Under the pieces are notes generated by a model. The model ran no database searches. It saw only the letters and a list, made by a program, of their open reading frames with translations, and was not told where the DNA came from. 64,000 nucleotides of DNA, taken from the NCBI RefSeq assembly GCF_004331995.1, contig NZ_SJDT01000002.1:366122-430121 (forward strand). The letters run 5' to 3'. This stretch comes from Arcanobacterium bovis. Lineage in GTDB: Bacteria; Actinomycetota; Actinomycetes; Actinomycetales; Actinomycetaceae. The position numbers were made by a program, and so were the translations under genes. Of the stretch, positions 42,865 to 52,365 are shown piece by piece. Each line of letters opens with the position of its first letter. Within the stretch, counting starts at the first letter, position 1.

Positions 42865-44304
42865 TCAGCCAACAGATCCTTCCATTTGAAGTTCGATGAG
42901 ACGGTTGAGTTCGAGCGCGTATTCCATTGGCAATTCGCGAGCAATAGGCTCAACGAAGCCACGCACAATCATTGCCATCGCTTCGGTTTCCTCCAAGCCA
43001 CGGCTCATGAGGTAGAAGAGTTGATCTTCGGAAACTTTCGAAACAGTAGCTTCGTGACCCATTTCAACGTCGTCCACTCGCACGTCCACGTAGGGATACG
43101 TATCCGAACGCGAAATTTGATCGACTAGCAATGCATCACACAGCACATTAGATTTCGAATGAGCTGCGTTTTCGTTCACTTGAACGAGGCCACGGTAGGA
43201 GGATCGTCCGCCACCTCGCGCCACTGATTTCGACACGATTGACGACGACGTATTTGGCGCCATATGCACCATCTTTGATCCGGTGTCTTGATGTTGCCCA
43301 GCACCTGCAAACGCAATCGAAAGCGTCTCGCCCTTGGCGTGTTCACCCATAAGATATACGGCCGGGTACTTCATGGTGACTTTCGAACCGATATTGCCAT
43401 CGATCCATTCCATCGTGCCGCCTTCTTCAACAATGGCGCGCTTAGTTACCAGGTTGTAGACGTTATTCGACCAGTTCTGAATCGTAGTGTAGCGAACTCG
43501 CGCACCCTTCTTGACGAAGATCTCCACTACCGCAGAATGAAGCGAATCAGACTTGTAAATAGGCGCTGTACATCCTTCAACGTAGTGAACGTAAGAATCT
43601 TCATCAGCGATAATGAGCGTGCGTTCAAACTGCCCCATATTTTCGGTGTTGATACGGAAGTATGCCTGCAACGGAATTTCTACATGCACGCCTTTTGGCA
43701 CATAGACGAACGAACCGCCAGACCATACAGCCGAGTTCAAGGACGCAAATTTATTGTCGCCCAACGGGATCGCTTTGCCGAAGAATTCTTCGAAAATCTC
43801 GGGGTGCTCGCGCAGGCCGGAATCAGTATCTAGGAAGATGACGCCTTGAGACTCGAGATCCTCACGAATCTGGTGGTAAACCACCTCAGACTCATATTGA
43901 GCAGCAACGCCAGCAACCAAACGAGCCTTTTCAGCCTCAGGAATACCCAAGCGATCATAAGTTACCTTGATATCCTCAGGAAGATCTTCCCACGAAGTCG
44001 CTACATTTTCAGTGGACTTTACGTAGTACTTGATGGAATCAAAATCGATATCAGAAAGGTCTGGGCCCCATGTTGGCATAGGACGACGTCCAAATAGCTT
44101 CAACGCCTTCAAGCGTTTTTCGAGCATCCATTCTGGCTCGTTCTTGCGCATCGAAATGTCCCGAACGACGTCTTCGTTCAGACCGCGGCGCGCTTTTTCT
44201 CCCGCGTCATCAGAGTCATGCCAACCGTAGGCATAATTTCCGATAGAGGCGATTGTCTCTTCTTGGGTTAAAGTTTCCTTTGCGCCCAATTCGGATTGAG
44301 TCAT
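42865..44304 (-). CDS. sufB: SufB scaffold protein
   Basis: 479 aa from ATG 44304 ([16 protein letters not shown]); GGAAGGAAATCG directly before it is an excellent ribosome site. Beta-helix core of the Fe-S assembly complex. Key segments: [18 protein letters not shown] near the N-terminus, [21 protein letters not shown] with the conserved cysteine (about residue 250), and the C-terminal [20 protein letters not shown]. First structural gene after sufR, 36 nt downstream. Confidence 0.96.
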   Translation of the reverse strand: MTQSELGAKETLTQEETIASIGNYAYGWHDSDDAGEKARRGLNEDVVRDISMRKNEPEWMLEKRLKALKLFGRRPMPTWGPDLSDIDFDSIKYYVKSTENVATSWEDLPEDIKVTYDRLGIPEAEKARLVAGVAAQYESEVVYHQIREDLESQGVIFLDTDSGLREHPEIFEEFFGKAIPLGDNKFASLNSAVWSGGSFVYVPKGVHVEIPLQAYFRINTENMGQFERTLIIADEDSYVHYVEGCTAPIYKSDSLHSAVVEIFVKKGARVRYTTIQNWSNNVYNLVTKRAIVEEGGTMEWIDGNIGSKVTMKYPAVYLMGEHAKGETLSIAFAGAGQHQDTGSKMVHMAPNTSSSIVSKSVARGGGRSSYRGLVQVNENAAHSKSNVLCDALLVDQISRSDTYPYVDVRVDDVEMGHEATVSKVSEDQLFYLMSRGLEETEAMAMIVRGFVEPIARELPMEYALELNRLIELQMEGSVG

Positions 44305-44340
44305 CGATTTCCTTCCAAACCTCATCTAATACATGAGGTT

Positions 44341-45030
44341 TTATCTTTGCGAACCCTGTTGAGTTCGGCGCACTTGTGGCATCCCGATTGGGATATTCGT
44401 TGTGCAAACATGCTCACCACCTGCCAAAGTAGCGAGCCGCTGAATTGGAATACCAAGGAGCCGTGCAAAGGCTTTAGTTTCCGCTTCACATAACTCTGGA
44501 AAAGCCTCAGCTACGTCCTGAACTGGACAATGCCCTTGACATAGCTGCAAAGCGATGCCATTAGGCCCACCGCGGCGTAACGTCGTCATATATCCGTCTT
44601 TATCAAGCACCGTAGCCAACGCCAAAATCTTATCCATTGGAGAATCGCCAGCAGATTGAACGATATCGCCATAGCGCTCCTCCAATGCCTGAATTCGGCG
44701 ATTGACGAAGTCTGACACTCCCTCTTCACCAAGATTCTCGCGGAGGAACTCCAATGCTTGCGTGGCAAGATCCGAATAGGCCTCACTCAATTGGGACTGC
44801 CCAGCGGCAGTTGCCACATAGCGGCGAGATGGACGTCCTCTACGCGAAGGCGCTGAGCTCGGAGCGCTGTATTCTTGGATAAATTCGTCGTCAATAAGCG
44901 TTGAAATATGACGCCGCACTGCTGCTGGAGTGAGAACGAGCAATTTCGCCAATTCTCCCGAGGTAATAGGACCACGTTCAATCACCAAACGAAGGATTTG
45001 TTCACAGGTACCAAGATCATTTCGATCCAT
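44341..45030 (-). CDS. sufR: SufR, Fe-S sensing repressor of the suf operon
   Basis: 229 aa, DeoR/ArsR-like winged helix (GPITSGELAKLLVLTPAAVR and RHISTLIDDEFI) followed by a sensor domain. Cysteine ligands appear as LCQGHCPVQDVAEAFPELC, plus a fourth later (GGEHVCTTN), consistent with a 4Fe-4S-sensing SufR. It is the first gene of the operon. GGGAGGTGAATAG precedes the ATG. The promoter region 45055-45116 carries symmetrical repeats that could be its own binding sites. Confidence 0.93.
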   Translation of the reverse strand: MDRNDLGTCEQILRLVIERGPITSGELAKLLVLTPAAVRRHISTLIDDEFIQEYSAPSSAPSRRGRPSRRYVATAAGQSQLSEAYSDLATQALEFLRENLGEEGVSDFVNRRIQALEERYGDIVQSAGDSPMDKILALATVLDKDGYMTTLRRGGPNGIALQLCQGHCPVQDVAEAFPELCEAETKAFARLLGIPIQRLATLAGGEHVCTTNIPIGMPQVRRTQQGSQR

Positions 45031-45054
45031 CTATTCACCTCCCAGCACAGACAA

Positions 45055-45116
45055 TTCATTAAGAAACATTGTCCTTGCTAAAATATATTTTCGCAACTTA
45101 AACGTTCCTTAATGAA
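45055..45116 (-). promoter_or_regulatory. sufR promoter flanked by inverted repeats (candidate SufR operators)
   Basis: Two 13-bp elements, TTCATTAAGAAAC (45055-45067) and GTTCCTTAATGAA (45104-45116), are inverted copies of each other with one mismatch, centred 49 bp apart. Between them on the minus strand lies a promoter-like pair, TTGCGA, 17 nt, GACAAT. At 45094-45107 CAAC-N6-GTTC resembles the CAAC-N6-GTTG element reported for cyanobacterial SufR. Confidence 0.65.
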
Positions 45117-45155
45117 CAGCTCGCAAAGCAGTTCACGCCCTGTTGTAATCGCACG

Positions 45156-45782
45156 TCAAGCGCGTTCCAAAGCCTCGAGTCCTTGACTGAGCAAGGACTT
45201 TACCGCCAAGATACCCAGCACAAGCGTCGGACTTTGCAATTCGCCTCTCAAAATCGCGTCATGAATATCACGAAGTGCAAACCACTGTGACACTATTTCG
45301 CGCTCTTCGGCCTCTGCGTGAAACGAGCCTGCAGCATCAGACGTAACCGGCTCTACGGCTACAAAGATCTCCAAGTTTTCATCCGAACACCCTGGCGAGG
45401 TGTAGAAGGAAACGAGTTTGCGCCAGTCCGACGCCGCCATCCCTGTTTCTTCTTCCAGCTCTCGTTGTGCACACAGCAGCGGAGATTCCCCACCGACGTC
45501 GCGCAAACCGGCAGGAATCTCCCAAAAAATACGCCGCGGAGCGTGGCGATATTGCCGTATGAGGAGCACTTCCCACTCATCAGCGCGACGACGGATCGGA
45601 ACGATTGCCACGGCGTCGTCGTGCTTCATGTACTGACGCTGCACAACATCGCCAGAATTGAACCGAATACGATCATCGCTAATATCGAAAATCCCACCAC
45701 GGTATTCAACGCTCGTTGAAATAATATCTACATGCTCAGGTGCTGCAAAATCTCGGAGTTTGTAGTTATATTTCCGATCCAT
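45156..45782 (-). CDS. NUDIX hydrolase (ADP-ribose pyrophosphatase-like)
   Basis: 208 aa. The Nudix box is GGESPLLCAQRELEEETGMA (residues about 93-112), with all the acids of GX5EX7REUXEEXGU in place. DAVAIVPIRRRADEWEVLLI and the proline-rich EIPAGLRDVG are typical of ADPRase. It follows pyrG by 9 nt, as Rv1700 follows pyrG in Mycobacterium. GAGGTG lies 5-6 nt before the ATG. Confidence 0.93.
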   Translation of the reverse strand: MDRKYNYKLRDFAAPEHVDIISTSVEYRGGIFDISDDRIRFNSGDVVQRQYMKHDDAVAIVPIRRRADEWEVLLIRQYRHAPRRIFWEIPAGLRDVGGESPLLCAQRELEEETGMAASDWRKLVSFYTSPGCSDENLEIFVAVEPVTSDAAGSFHAEAEEREIVSQWFALRDIHDAILRGELQSPTLVLGILAVKSLLSQGLEALERA

Positions 45783-45791
45783 GTGTGCACC

Positions 45792-47483
45792 TCACTTGGC
45801 GCGAGCTGAACGATGCTTGTCGAGTGCAGCGCTAATGAGTCCCACGAACAGCGGGTGCGCATTGGTTGGTCGCGACTTGAACTCTGGATGCGCCTGCGTC
45901 GAAATATAGTAAGGATGCAGGTCACGATCGAGTTCTACAAATTCAACCAAGGTTCCGTCTGGCGAAGTTCCACTGATGTGTAAACCGACTTCCTCCAAAC
46001 GCTCGCGATATGCCGAGTTCACCTCGTAACGATGACGATGCCGCTCAGAGACGTCTGTGCGACCGTAAACTTGTGCCGCAAGCGAGTCTGGCGCCAATAC
46101 CGCAGGGTATGCTCCCAAACGCATCGTTCCGCCCATATCGCCCTCGCCTGCAAGCACGCTTTGCTGTTCAGCCATCGTGGCGATAACAGGCTCTGCGGTG
46201 TCAGGGTCAAACTCAGTGGACGACGCTTGCTCAAGTCCAAGCAAATTGCGCGCAGCCTCAATAACCATTGATTGCAAGCCTAGGCATATGCCAAGGGTAG
46301 GAATCTTATTTTCACGTGCATACTTCAATGCACCGATCTTGCCATCAAGACCGCGCACGCCGAATCCGCCTGGCACGAGTATCGCATCGACCTTTGCGAG
46401 ATGCCCGCTAGCGCCAGCTTCTGTTGCGCATTCATCGGCTGGAATCCACTTAATATTGACTTTTACCTGGTGGTGAATACCGCCTGCATGCAGTGCCTCA
46501 GCAACAGAAAGGTATGCGTCGTGAAGGTCAATATATTTACCAACAAGCCCAACAGTGACCTCATCATGCGGATAAGCAACTCGCTCAATCACACGGTCCC
46601 AATCGGACCAGTCGACATCGCGGAACGCTAAGCCAAGATGTTGCACAACCTGTGCATCAAGCCCCTGTGCATGCAAGACTTTCGGAATCTCATAAATCGA
46701 CGAACGATCTTCACACTGGATCACGCCTTGATCCGGCACATCGCACATCAGCGCAATCTTCGATTTCACCGACACTGGCAAGTCACGATCACAACGCAAC
46801 ACAATGGCATCAGGCTGGATACCGATGGATCGCAACGCCGCAACCGAATGTTGAGCAGGTTTGGTTTTCAGCTCACCACCTGCTGCTAGGTACGGAACTA
46901 GGGCTACATGAACGAAGAAACAGTTGTTACGCCCGATCAGCTGACGCACCTGGCGGGCAGCTTCCAAGAATGGTTGCGATTCAATATCGCCTACGGTGCC
47001 ACCAATTTCGGTGATGATGACGTCGGGCGCTTCTTCGCCGTCGTCGGCGACCGCTTGCGCACGCATCCGTTCAATAATCTCGTTCGTGATGTGCGGAATG
47101 ACCTGCACACATTCGCCAAGATACTCGCCTGCACGTTCCTTTGAAAGCACATTCAGATACACCTGACCAGTGGTAGAATTCGCTTTTCCAGAAAGATTCA
47201 CATCCAAAAAGCGTTCGTAGTGTCCAATATCAAGATCTGTCTCAGCACCATCTTCGGTCACAAAAACTTCACCATGCTGGAAGGGATTCATTGTGCCCGG
47301 ATCAACATTGATATAGGGATCAAGTTTTTGCATAACAACTTTGAGTCCGCGTGAGCGAAGGAGTCTTCCCAGCGACGACGCCGTCAATCCCTTGCCTAAA
47401 GAGCTAGCTACACCGCCCGTCACAAATACTTGACGTGTAACTTTTTGCTGTTTCCCAGGTATCCCTGAATTTGTCTCTACCAT
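45792..47483 (-). CDS. pyrG: CTP synthase PyrG
   Basis: 563 aa. The N-terminal synthetase domain begins [20 protein letters not shown], a P-loop-like CTP synthase hallmark, with the metal-binding [15 protein letters not shown] segment ([18 protein letters not shown]). The C-terminal glutaminase has [10 protein letters not shown] (Cys about residue 410) and [10 protein letters not shown] with the His-Glu. It converts UTP to CTP with glutamine nitrogen. TAGAAT lies 8 nt before the ATG, possibly the -10. Confidence 0.97.
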   Translation of the reverse strand: MVETNSGIPGKQQKVTRQVFVTGGVASSLGKGLTASSLGRLLRSRGLKVVMQKLDPYINVDPGTMNPFQHGEVFVTEDGAETDLDIGHYERFLDVNLSGKANSTTGQVYLNVLSKERAGEYLGECVQVIPHITNEIIERMRAQAVADDGEEAPDVIITEIGGTVGDIESQPFLEAARQVRQLIGRNNCFFVHVALVPYLAAGGELKTKPAQHSVAALRSIGIQPDAIVLRCDRDLPVSVKSKIALMCDVPDQGVIQCEDRSSIYEIPKVLHAQGLDAQVVQHLGLAFRDVDWSDWDRVIERVAYPHDEVTVGLVGKYIDLHDAYLSVAEALHAGGIHHQVKVNIKWIPADECATEAGASGHLAKVDAILVPGGFGVRGLDGKIGALKYARENKIPTLGICLGLQSMVIEAARNLLGLEQASSTEFDPDTAEPVIATMAEQQSVLAGEGDMGGTMRLGAYPAVLAPDSLAAQVYGRTDVSERHRHRYEVNSAYRERLEEVGLHISGTSPDGTLVEFVELDRDLHPYYISTQAHPEFKSRPTNAHPLFVGLISAALDKHRSARAK

Positions 47484-47675
47484 GGAATTTCATTCTACAG
47501 CCTCGCGGGCAGATCGCACCACACCGGCGGTGGTATGAAGAATCACAGCATTGGTTGCCAGTGCACTTACCTGTGCCATTTTCCTGTGCCAACGAGTAAA
47601 AATTGCTCTTCTCGCGCTGTATGTGCGTTTCGTAATCTACCTGTGTTTCACACTCTACTTACGCAACAACATTTT
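47484..47675. other. Intergenic region between pyrG and murJ with a 14-nt repeat of the murJ end
   Basis: 192 bp. The sequence tctacttacgcaac occurs at 47654-47667 and again at 47675-47688, the second copy spanning the murJ stop. Apart from the possible pyrG -10 near the start codon nothing else is assignable. Confidence 0.6.
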
Positions 47676-49265
47676 CTACTTACGCAACGATAATAGTGCA
47701 CGCCGATCTGCCAGGAAGATAGCAGCTAATCCACCTGCCAGCACGATCACGCCTACAACAACGGCAGTACCGAAAGCAGAGGCTATAGAGTATCCACCTA
47801 TTTTCAGTAGCCAATCAGTGAGCAGTTTCGTCACAATCGCTACTGGTGCCAAAATCGTCAAAAGCAAGAGCACAGTGCGCATCAGGTGCTCGGTAGCACC
47901 AGGTCCGAGTTCTGCGCGAATTGCCAAAACGATGAGTAAAGCGCCAACGCACATGCCCGCAGTGAGCGCAGCACCTATAAGAATCAAGGTTGGCACGCGT
48001 CCGTGAATATCTGTCACGATCCCGCTCAAAAGCACTACACACACAGTCCCCCACGCCAAAGAATTCACCGTGATTACGCGCTTACCAGCGTCAAGACCAT
48101 ACAAAACGCGAGCACCATGATAAAGCACTGAGTATCCAACTAATGCACCTGACATCGCCGTCATAGCAACTTCGAGACCTTCAATATCGCGGCCTAAATC
48201 AATCACAATCTTCGCCGGTTCGGCTAATACTGCAAGCAATACGGCCGCTACCATACCGAGAGCAACTACTAAACGAGTGCTGGTGGACACCAACGATTCA
48301 AGTGCATCGCGATTTTGCTTTGTAATACTGGCGTTTTCAACTGCTGCCGAAATTCGCGGAAATACTGCGGTGGCAACCGGAACTGCCAAGACCGCATAAG
48401 GCACCATGAATATTGAAAATGCGTAGTTAAAAGCATTATATGTGCCCACATTTCCTTGGGAATTTGAGGTGTACATGATCGCGATAATCGCAATCTGCTG
48501 TGCCACGAGGGCACCGAAACCAGCACCTGCCAAGCGCATCGTGTGTCGCGCCACCCCTGGCGGAAAATTGAGCGTGAACCGCAAACGCACCAATTTTAGC
48601 ACTGGAATTAGCTGCGGCAATGAAAAAATGAGCACGCCTGCGGTTGTTCCCCAACCGAGTAACAAGATCGATCGCCACGGAAGCTCGCTCGGCTCCGTTC
48701 CAAATCCGACGGTTTTCGCATAGCTAAGAAAGACAGCAATCACTACGACTGACGACAAAAGCGGCGAAAGCGCAGGAAGAATGAAGCGTTTATGTGCCTG
48801 TAAGATTCCAGTAAACACTACCGACAAACCATAAAACGGAATTTGCAAAGCAAACATGGCTAATAGTACAGATGCCAGATTCACAATCTGTGGCGCGGAG
48901 TCGCTCCCAAAAAGTAGCCCGACAATCTGATGCGAAAATATCGCTACCAGCAGTGAAATTGGCAGACCAATCAGCAAAAGCCACGATATTAACGCAGACG
49001 CCGTTTGATCTAATTTTTCCTTGTCACCCCGTGCAAGAAATTTCGACATCAGCGGGATCACTGCACCAGCAAGTGCACCACCAGCAGCGACTTCAAATAA
49101 CACATTTGGAACCGTGTTCGCGGTGTCATATGCAGATGCAACTGCGCCGTCCGACATCGCCCACGATTGTGCAAGCTTGCGCAGGAGTCCAGCAATTCTC
49201 GACAGTAACGTCAAGATCGCGATAATGCCAGCTGCTCCAACCACACCGCCGAGTGCGCGCTTCAT
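47676..49265 (-). CDS. murJ: Lipid II flippase-like protein MurJ (MviN)
   Basis: 529 aa from ATG 49265, with about 14 hydrophobic segments covering the whole length, as in the MOP-superfamily flippases. Conserved features: LLSRIAGLLRKLAQSW at the N-terminus, FEVAAGGALAGAVIPLMSKF, and the basic IPALSPLLSSV and ISAAVENASI loops. It moves lipid II across the membrane for peptidoglycan synthesis. Unlike mycobacterial MurJ it has no kinase-like C-terminal part. TAAGAT, 6 nt before the start, suggests a leaderless start of its own, and it overlaps the previous stop codon. Confidence 0.92.
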   Translation of the reverse strand: MKRALGGVVGAAGIIAILTLLSRIAGLLRKLAQSWAMSDGAVASAYDTANTVPNVLFEVAAGGALAGAVIPLMSKFLARGDKEKLDQTASALISWLLLIGLPISLLVAIFSHQIVGLLFGSDSAPQIVNLASVLLAMFALQIPFYGLSVVFTGILQAHKRFILPALSPLLSSVVVIAVFLSYAKTVGFGTEPSELPWRSILLLGWGTTAGVLIFSLPQLIPVLKLVRLRFTLNFPPGVARHTMRLAGAGFGALVAQQIAIIAIMYTSNSQGNVGTYNAFNYAFSIFMVPYAVLAVPVATAVFPRISAAVENASITKQNRDALESLVSTSTRLVVALGMVAAVLLAVLAEPAKIVIDLGRDIEGLEVAMTAMSGALVGYSVLYHGARVLYGLDAGKRVITVNSLAWGTVCVVLLSGIVTDIHGRVPTLILIGAALTAGMCVGALLIVLAIRAELGPGATEHLMRTVLLLLTILAPVAIVTKLLTDWLLKIGGYSIASAFGTAVVVGVIVLAGGLAAIFLADRRALLSLRK

Positions 49266-49271
49266 CAAAAA

Positions 49272-49277
49272 ATCTTA
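49272..49277 (-). promoter_or_regulatory. -10 hexamer TAAGAT of murJ (leaderless)
   Basis: TAAGAT is followed by 6 nt and ATG 49265. It includes the stop codon of the MraY-like gene. Confidence 0.45.
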
Positions 49278-50159
49278 CTTTCGTCCAAGATCGTCGATAA
49301 CCGAAAGGATCTTGTTCTCAGCGATAACTTTCGAAAACGACACTTTTTCCGAAGCTGCTGTGAGACCGGTTATTGTGCCTAACACCAACAGTTTCACAGG
49401 CATTGATTGCGAGGAGGTTACCAGCGTTCCGACGACGCCGCCCAAAGCGTTCGCTCCCATGTCACCGAGCATCGTTTCTCCAGCGAGATCAGACGGAAGG
49501 TTCGCGATCGCCGTCGTAAGGATAACTCCGGACGTTGAACGCGCGTCGTCACTAATCAATAGCGCGGGAACGGCGCATAGACCAGCGAATTTGAGCGCGC
49601 GGCCAGGCCGCAGATCCAATAGATTGAGAAAATTCGCAGATCCAGCAAGTATCAAAGAGTCAACGCCAATATGTGCCAGGCGCTTGAGCAACAAGTTTCG
49701 CTTCTTGAGATGCTTCGGCACTGGCGTGACCACCAGTGGCTTGCAACGGCAAGTCGAACCCTTTATCTGTCCAATGCCAGCTGCAAACACCGCACCTGCA
49801 CCAATCGTGCCGATTTTGAGCAGGCCAGAAGTGACTTTACCTTCTTTGAGCGCACCAAGGTGACCCTTAAAACCTTTTCCGCGGGCGGGGAATTTGTCTT
49901 CGAGATGATCGTCAATCCAACCAGCAAGCGCACCGGATGAAGAAATAACCAAAGCGCTCATGCTAGTGCGCTTCGGAAGCGTTGCCAACAAACCCGTGCT
50001 CAATGCCGATACCGTGGTAAAGCCGCCTGTCAAAGACACCGGATTTCCACTGTGAGATGCTCGTTCCCACTGATGCGAATCAAGCTTCTTAACAATGTGC
50101 TTACCTAGAAAATATCCTCCACAAGCACCCAATGCACCACTGAGCATACGCATTGCCAT
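49275..50159 (-). CDS. MraY/WecA-like polyprenyl-phosphate sugar transferase relative
   Basis: 294 aa with several hydrophobic segments. It shows the PNPT-superfamily marks in order: SLTGGFTTVSAL (the P-x-xGG site), AGWIDDHLEDKFPARGKGFK with the aspartate pair, GHLGALKEGKVTSG, then ANFLNLLDLRPGRALK and MLGDMGANALGG near the C-terminus. It is shorter than MraY (about 360). A true mraY elsewhere is expected, so this may use another sugar or be regulatory. It sits between murJ and steB. I am fairly sure of the family, not of activity. Confidence 0.72.
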   Translation of the reverse strand: MAMRMLSGALGACGGYFLGKHIVKKLDSHQWERASHSGNPVSLTGGFTTVSALSTGLLATLPKRTSMSALVISSSGALAGWIDDHLEDKFPARGKGFKGHLGALKEGKVTSGLLKIGTIGAGAVFAAGIGQIKGSTCRCKPLVVTPVPKHLKKRNLLLKRLAHIGVDSLILAGSANFLNLLDLRPGRALKFAGLCAVPALLISDDARSTSGVILTTAIANLPSDLAGETMLGDMGANALGGVVGTLVTSSQSMPVKLLVLGTITGLTAASEKVSFSKVIAENKILSVIDDLGRK

Positions 50160-50183
50160 CTCAACCCCTACCTAATTCTCACA

Positions 50184-51158
50184 TTAGGATGCAGGCGCTG
50201 GCTGCGGAGCAGGAACGACAATTCGGTCACCTAACACTTTCGAAGCAGTATCGCCAAAGCCATAGTGGACGGTCTTATTGCTTAATTCAGCAGCAACAGC
50301 TAGCGGAATATTGATAAGGCCCGTGGCCGAGTCAATAGAATCTACTGTGGACACGTCGGTGCCTGCCGTGCGCACTACCACGACGATATCGTTCTTCGAA
50401 TTTGCAGCGCCAGCCACTACCGTTGGAGATTTACTGGTAAGCGTGGACACGAGTGAAGAAAATGTCTTGACGTCGTAATCTGCTTGGGCTTCAGTTTCCG
50501 CGTCTTTCTTTTCCTTTGACGTGCCAGTTGCATCGTTATCTGGGGTGAGGACGACAATCGCCTGCGCCGGCTTATCGACGCCAGACTTAACCGAAATCAT
50601 CGGTTGTTCGCTTGCACTCATCAAATCGAAGAGCGTCTTGTTCGACTCGTGCGTCGAACCATTGCGCACAATCTGATTGAGCGCAAGCGCCAAGATAGTG
50701 TTGATATCGTTAGTATCGCCGACGTTCGTGATGTAACTCTTAATCTGCTCAGCAAATGCCGAGCGGAATGAAGTTTGTTTCGCTTCCGTCCACACGCTGT
50801 TGATTGCAACGACGCCGGATACTTTCGCACCTGATTCGCCAATCAATTCAACTGCACTGTCGACTGTTTCCTTTGGAGTGCCAGGTAGAACCACCACAGC
50901 AACATTAGAACCCGACAGTGTACCACCAATAATGAGTGGCGATGCGTCAAGCAAAGCAACTTCCTGATGCTCTTTCATAGCTTTGAGGGCTTCATTATCT
51001 GCCTTGAGCGACATATTGGTATCACGTAAAGAGCTGACCTCTCCAGAGAGCGCCTCACCAATTGAATTTTGCAATGGACCTGCACCGAGAATAATTCCCA
51101 CCGAAAGGGCTAGGAATACTGCCACTAAAGAAACTAAGTGATATCGAAAATCAACCAT
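50184..51158 (-). CDS. steB: SteB/MctB-family envelope protein
   Basis: 324 aa. Opens with VDFRYHLVSLVAVFLALSVG, the family hallmark, and a single membrane helix (about residues 6-25). A coiled coil follows (about 35-62), then an extracytoplasmic domain with VVVLPGTPKETVDSAVELI. In Corynebacterium SteB acts with SteA in cell envelope integrity and daughter-cell separation; the mycobacterial relative Rv1698 (MctB) was linked to copper. It lies 21 nt after steA. The C-terminus ends in a proline/alanine tail. Confidence 0.88.
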   Translation of the reverse strand: MVDFRYHLVSLVAVFLALSVGIILGAGPLQNSIGEALSGEVSSLRDTNMSLKADNEALKAMKEHQEVALLDASPLIIGGTLSGSNVAVVVLPGTPKETVDSAVELIGESGAKVSGVVAINSVWTEAKQTSFRSAFAEQIKSYITNVGDTNDINTILALALNQIVRNGSTHESNKTLFDLMSASEQPMISVKSGVDKPAQAIVVLTPDNDATGTSKEKKDAETEAQADYDVKTFSSLVSTLTSKSPTVVAGAANSKNDIVVVVRTAGTDVSTVDSIDSATGLINIPLAVAAELSNKTVHYGFGDTASKVLGDRIVVPAPQPAPAS

Positions 51159-51179
51159 TTTTCCTACCTAAATAAAACC

Positions 51180-52361
51180 CTAAAAGAGACTCTTGAGCCA
51201 CTGCACGAAATCGGACCACCACACGGCTGCCAATCCAAACGTAATCTGCCCCGCTGATGTCGCGAACATCGCAGCGCCAATTGCGGTAATGCCTGCCAGC
51301 AGAAGTAAGACAATCTGCCAATTCGAAATTCTCGTTCGGTACAGTTGCGAGACGCCTTTGGCATCAATCAACTTCGAACCTATCTGCAAACGAGTCAAGA
51401 ATGTCGAGGCCATTCCGCGTCGACCTTTGTCTAAGAACTCAATGAGAGTCGAATGCGTTCCGAGGGCAACAATAAGTTCTGCACCCTTCGCATCAGCCAG
51501 TAGCATCGCAATATCTTCTGAAGTTCCTGTAGCAGGGAAAACGACGTGCTCTACGCCTAGGTCTTCAACTCGTTTTTGCCCAGGTGCACGCCCATCCCGA
51601 TACGCATGAACAACGATCTCCGCGCCCGACTTTAAGGCTTTGTCTGAAACAGAGTCCATGTCGCCGACAATCATGTCTAGTTTGTAGCCTGCTTCGAGCA
51701 CAGCGTCAGCGCCGCCGTCGACACCAATAATAATCGGCTTATACTCGCGGATATAGTGGCTTAATGCGTCAAGATCTTCTTTGTAACGGTAGCCGCGTAC
51801 AACAATCAGTGCATGTTTTCCGGCAAATCGAGTCACAATATCGGGTACACCAATACCGTCAAGAATGAGGTCTTGCTCCTTTTCAACATACTCCATCGTA
51901 TTGGTGGCGAAGGCTTTGAGCTGCACAGTCATACCTTGACGGGCCTCTGCAAGATTCTCGATGTTTTTCTCTGGCGTCTGTATTGAGCCTTCGCTAATCA
52001 GTTTTCCCTCGGCGTACACTGCGCCGTCGTCGTCGACACGAACGTACTCGCCCTCGCGAATATCCATAATCGACGGACCGAGATCATCAATGAGCGGAAC
52101 GCCAGCGTCTAACAAAATGCCCGGACCTAGATTCGGGTAACGACCTGATGTTGATTTTGCAGCATTGAGAACGGCCAATGGCTTACACTCCACCAAGGCT
52201 TCGGCTGAAACTCGATCAATATCCTCATGATCGATAATCGCAATCTCGCCATGCTGAAGTCGCTTCGTCAAATTCTTGGTGCGCGAATCTACCCGAGCCA
52301 CCGCTTGCACGATTCCCGTTTGCCCTTCGGCAACTACTTTCCGACGTATATTAAATGCCAC
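51180..52361 (-). CDS. steA: SteA, membrane-anchored thiamine-pyrophosphokinase-like protein
   Basis: 393 aa from GTG 52361 (AFNIRRKVVAEGQTGIVQA). A longer frame to 52478 runs inside recN. The C-terminal half has a thiamin pyrophosphokinase-like fold (VDGGADAVLEAGYKLDMIVGDMDSVSDKAL, then PATGTSEDIAML), and a membrane helix sits near the end (about residues 350-385). It acts with SteB in septal peptidoglycan processing in Corynebacterium. Its start is 5 nt beyond the recN stop. A CAACAT hexamer 6 nt before GTG is weak. Confidence 0.9.
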   Translation of the reverse strand: MAFNIRRKVVAEGQTGIVQAVARVDSRTKNLTKRLQHGEIAIIDHEDIDRVSAEALVECKPLAVLNAAKSTSGRYPNLGPGILLDAGVPLIDDLGPSIMDIREGEYVRVDDDGAVYAEGKLISEGSIQTPEKNIENLAEARQGMTVQLKAFATNTMEYVEKEQDLILDGIGVPDIVTRFAGKHALIVVRGYRYKEDLDALSHYIREYKPIIIGVDGGADAVLEAGYKLDMIVGDMDSVSDKALKSGAEIVVHAYRDGRAPGQKRVEDLGVEHVVFPATGTSEDIAMLLADAKGAELIVALGTHSTLIEFLDKGRRGMASTFLTRLQIGSKLIDAKGVSQLYRTRISNWQIVLLLLAGITAIGAAMFATSAGQITFGLAAVWWSDFVQWLKSLF

Positions 52362-52365
52362 AGTT

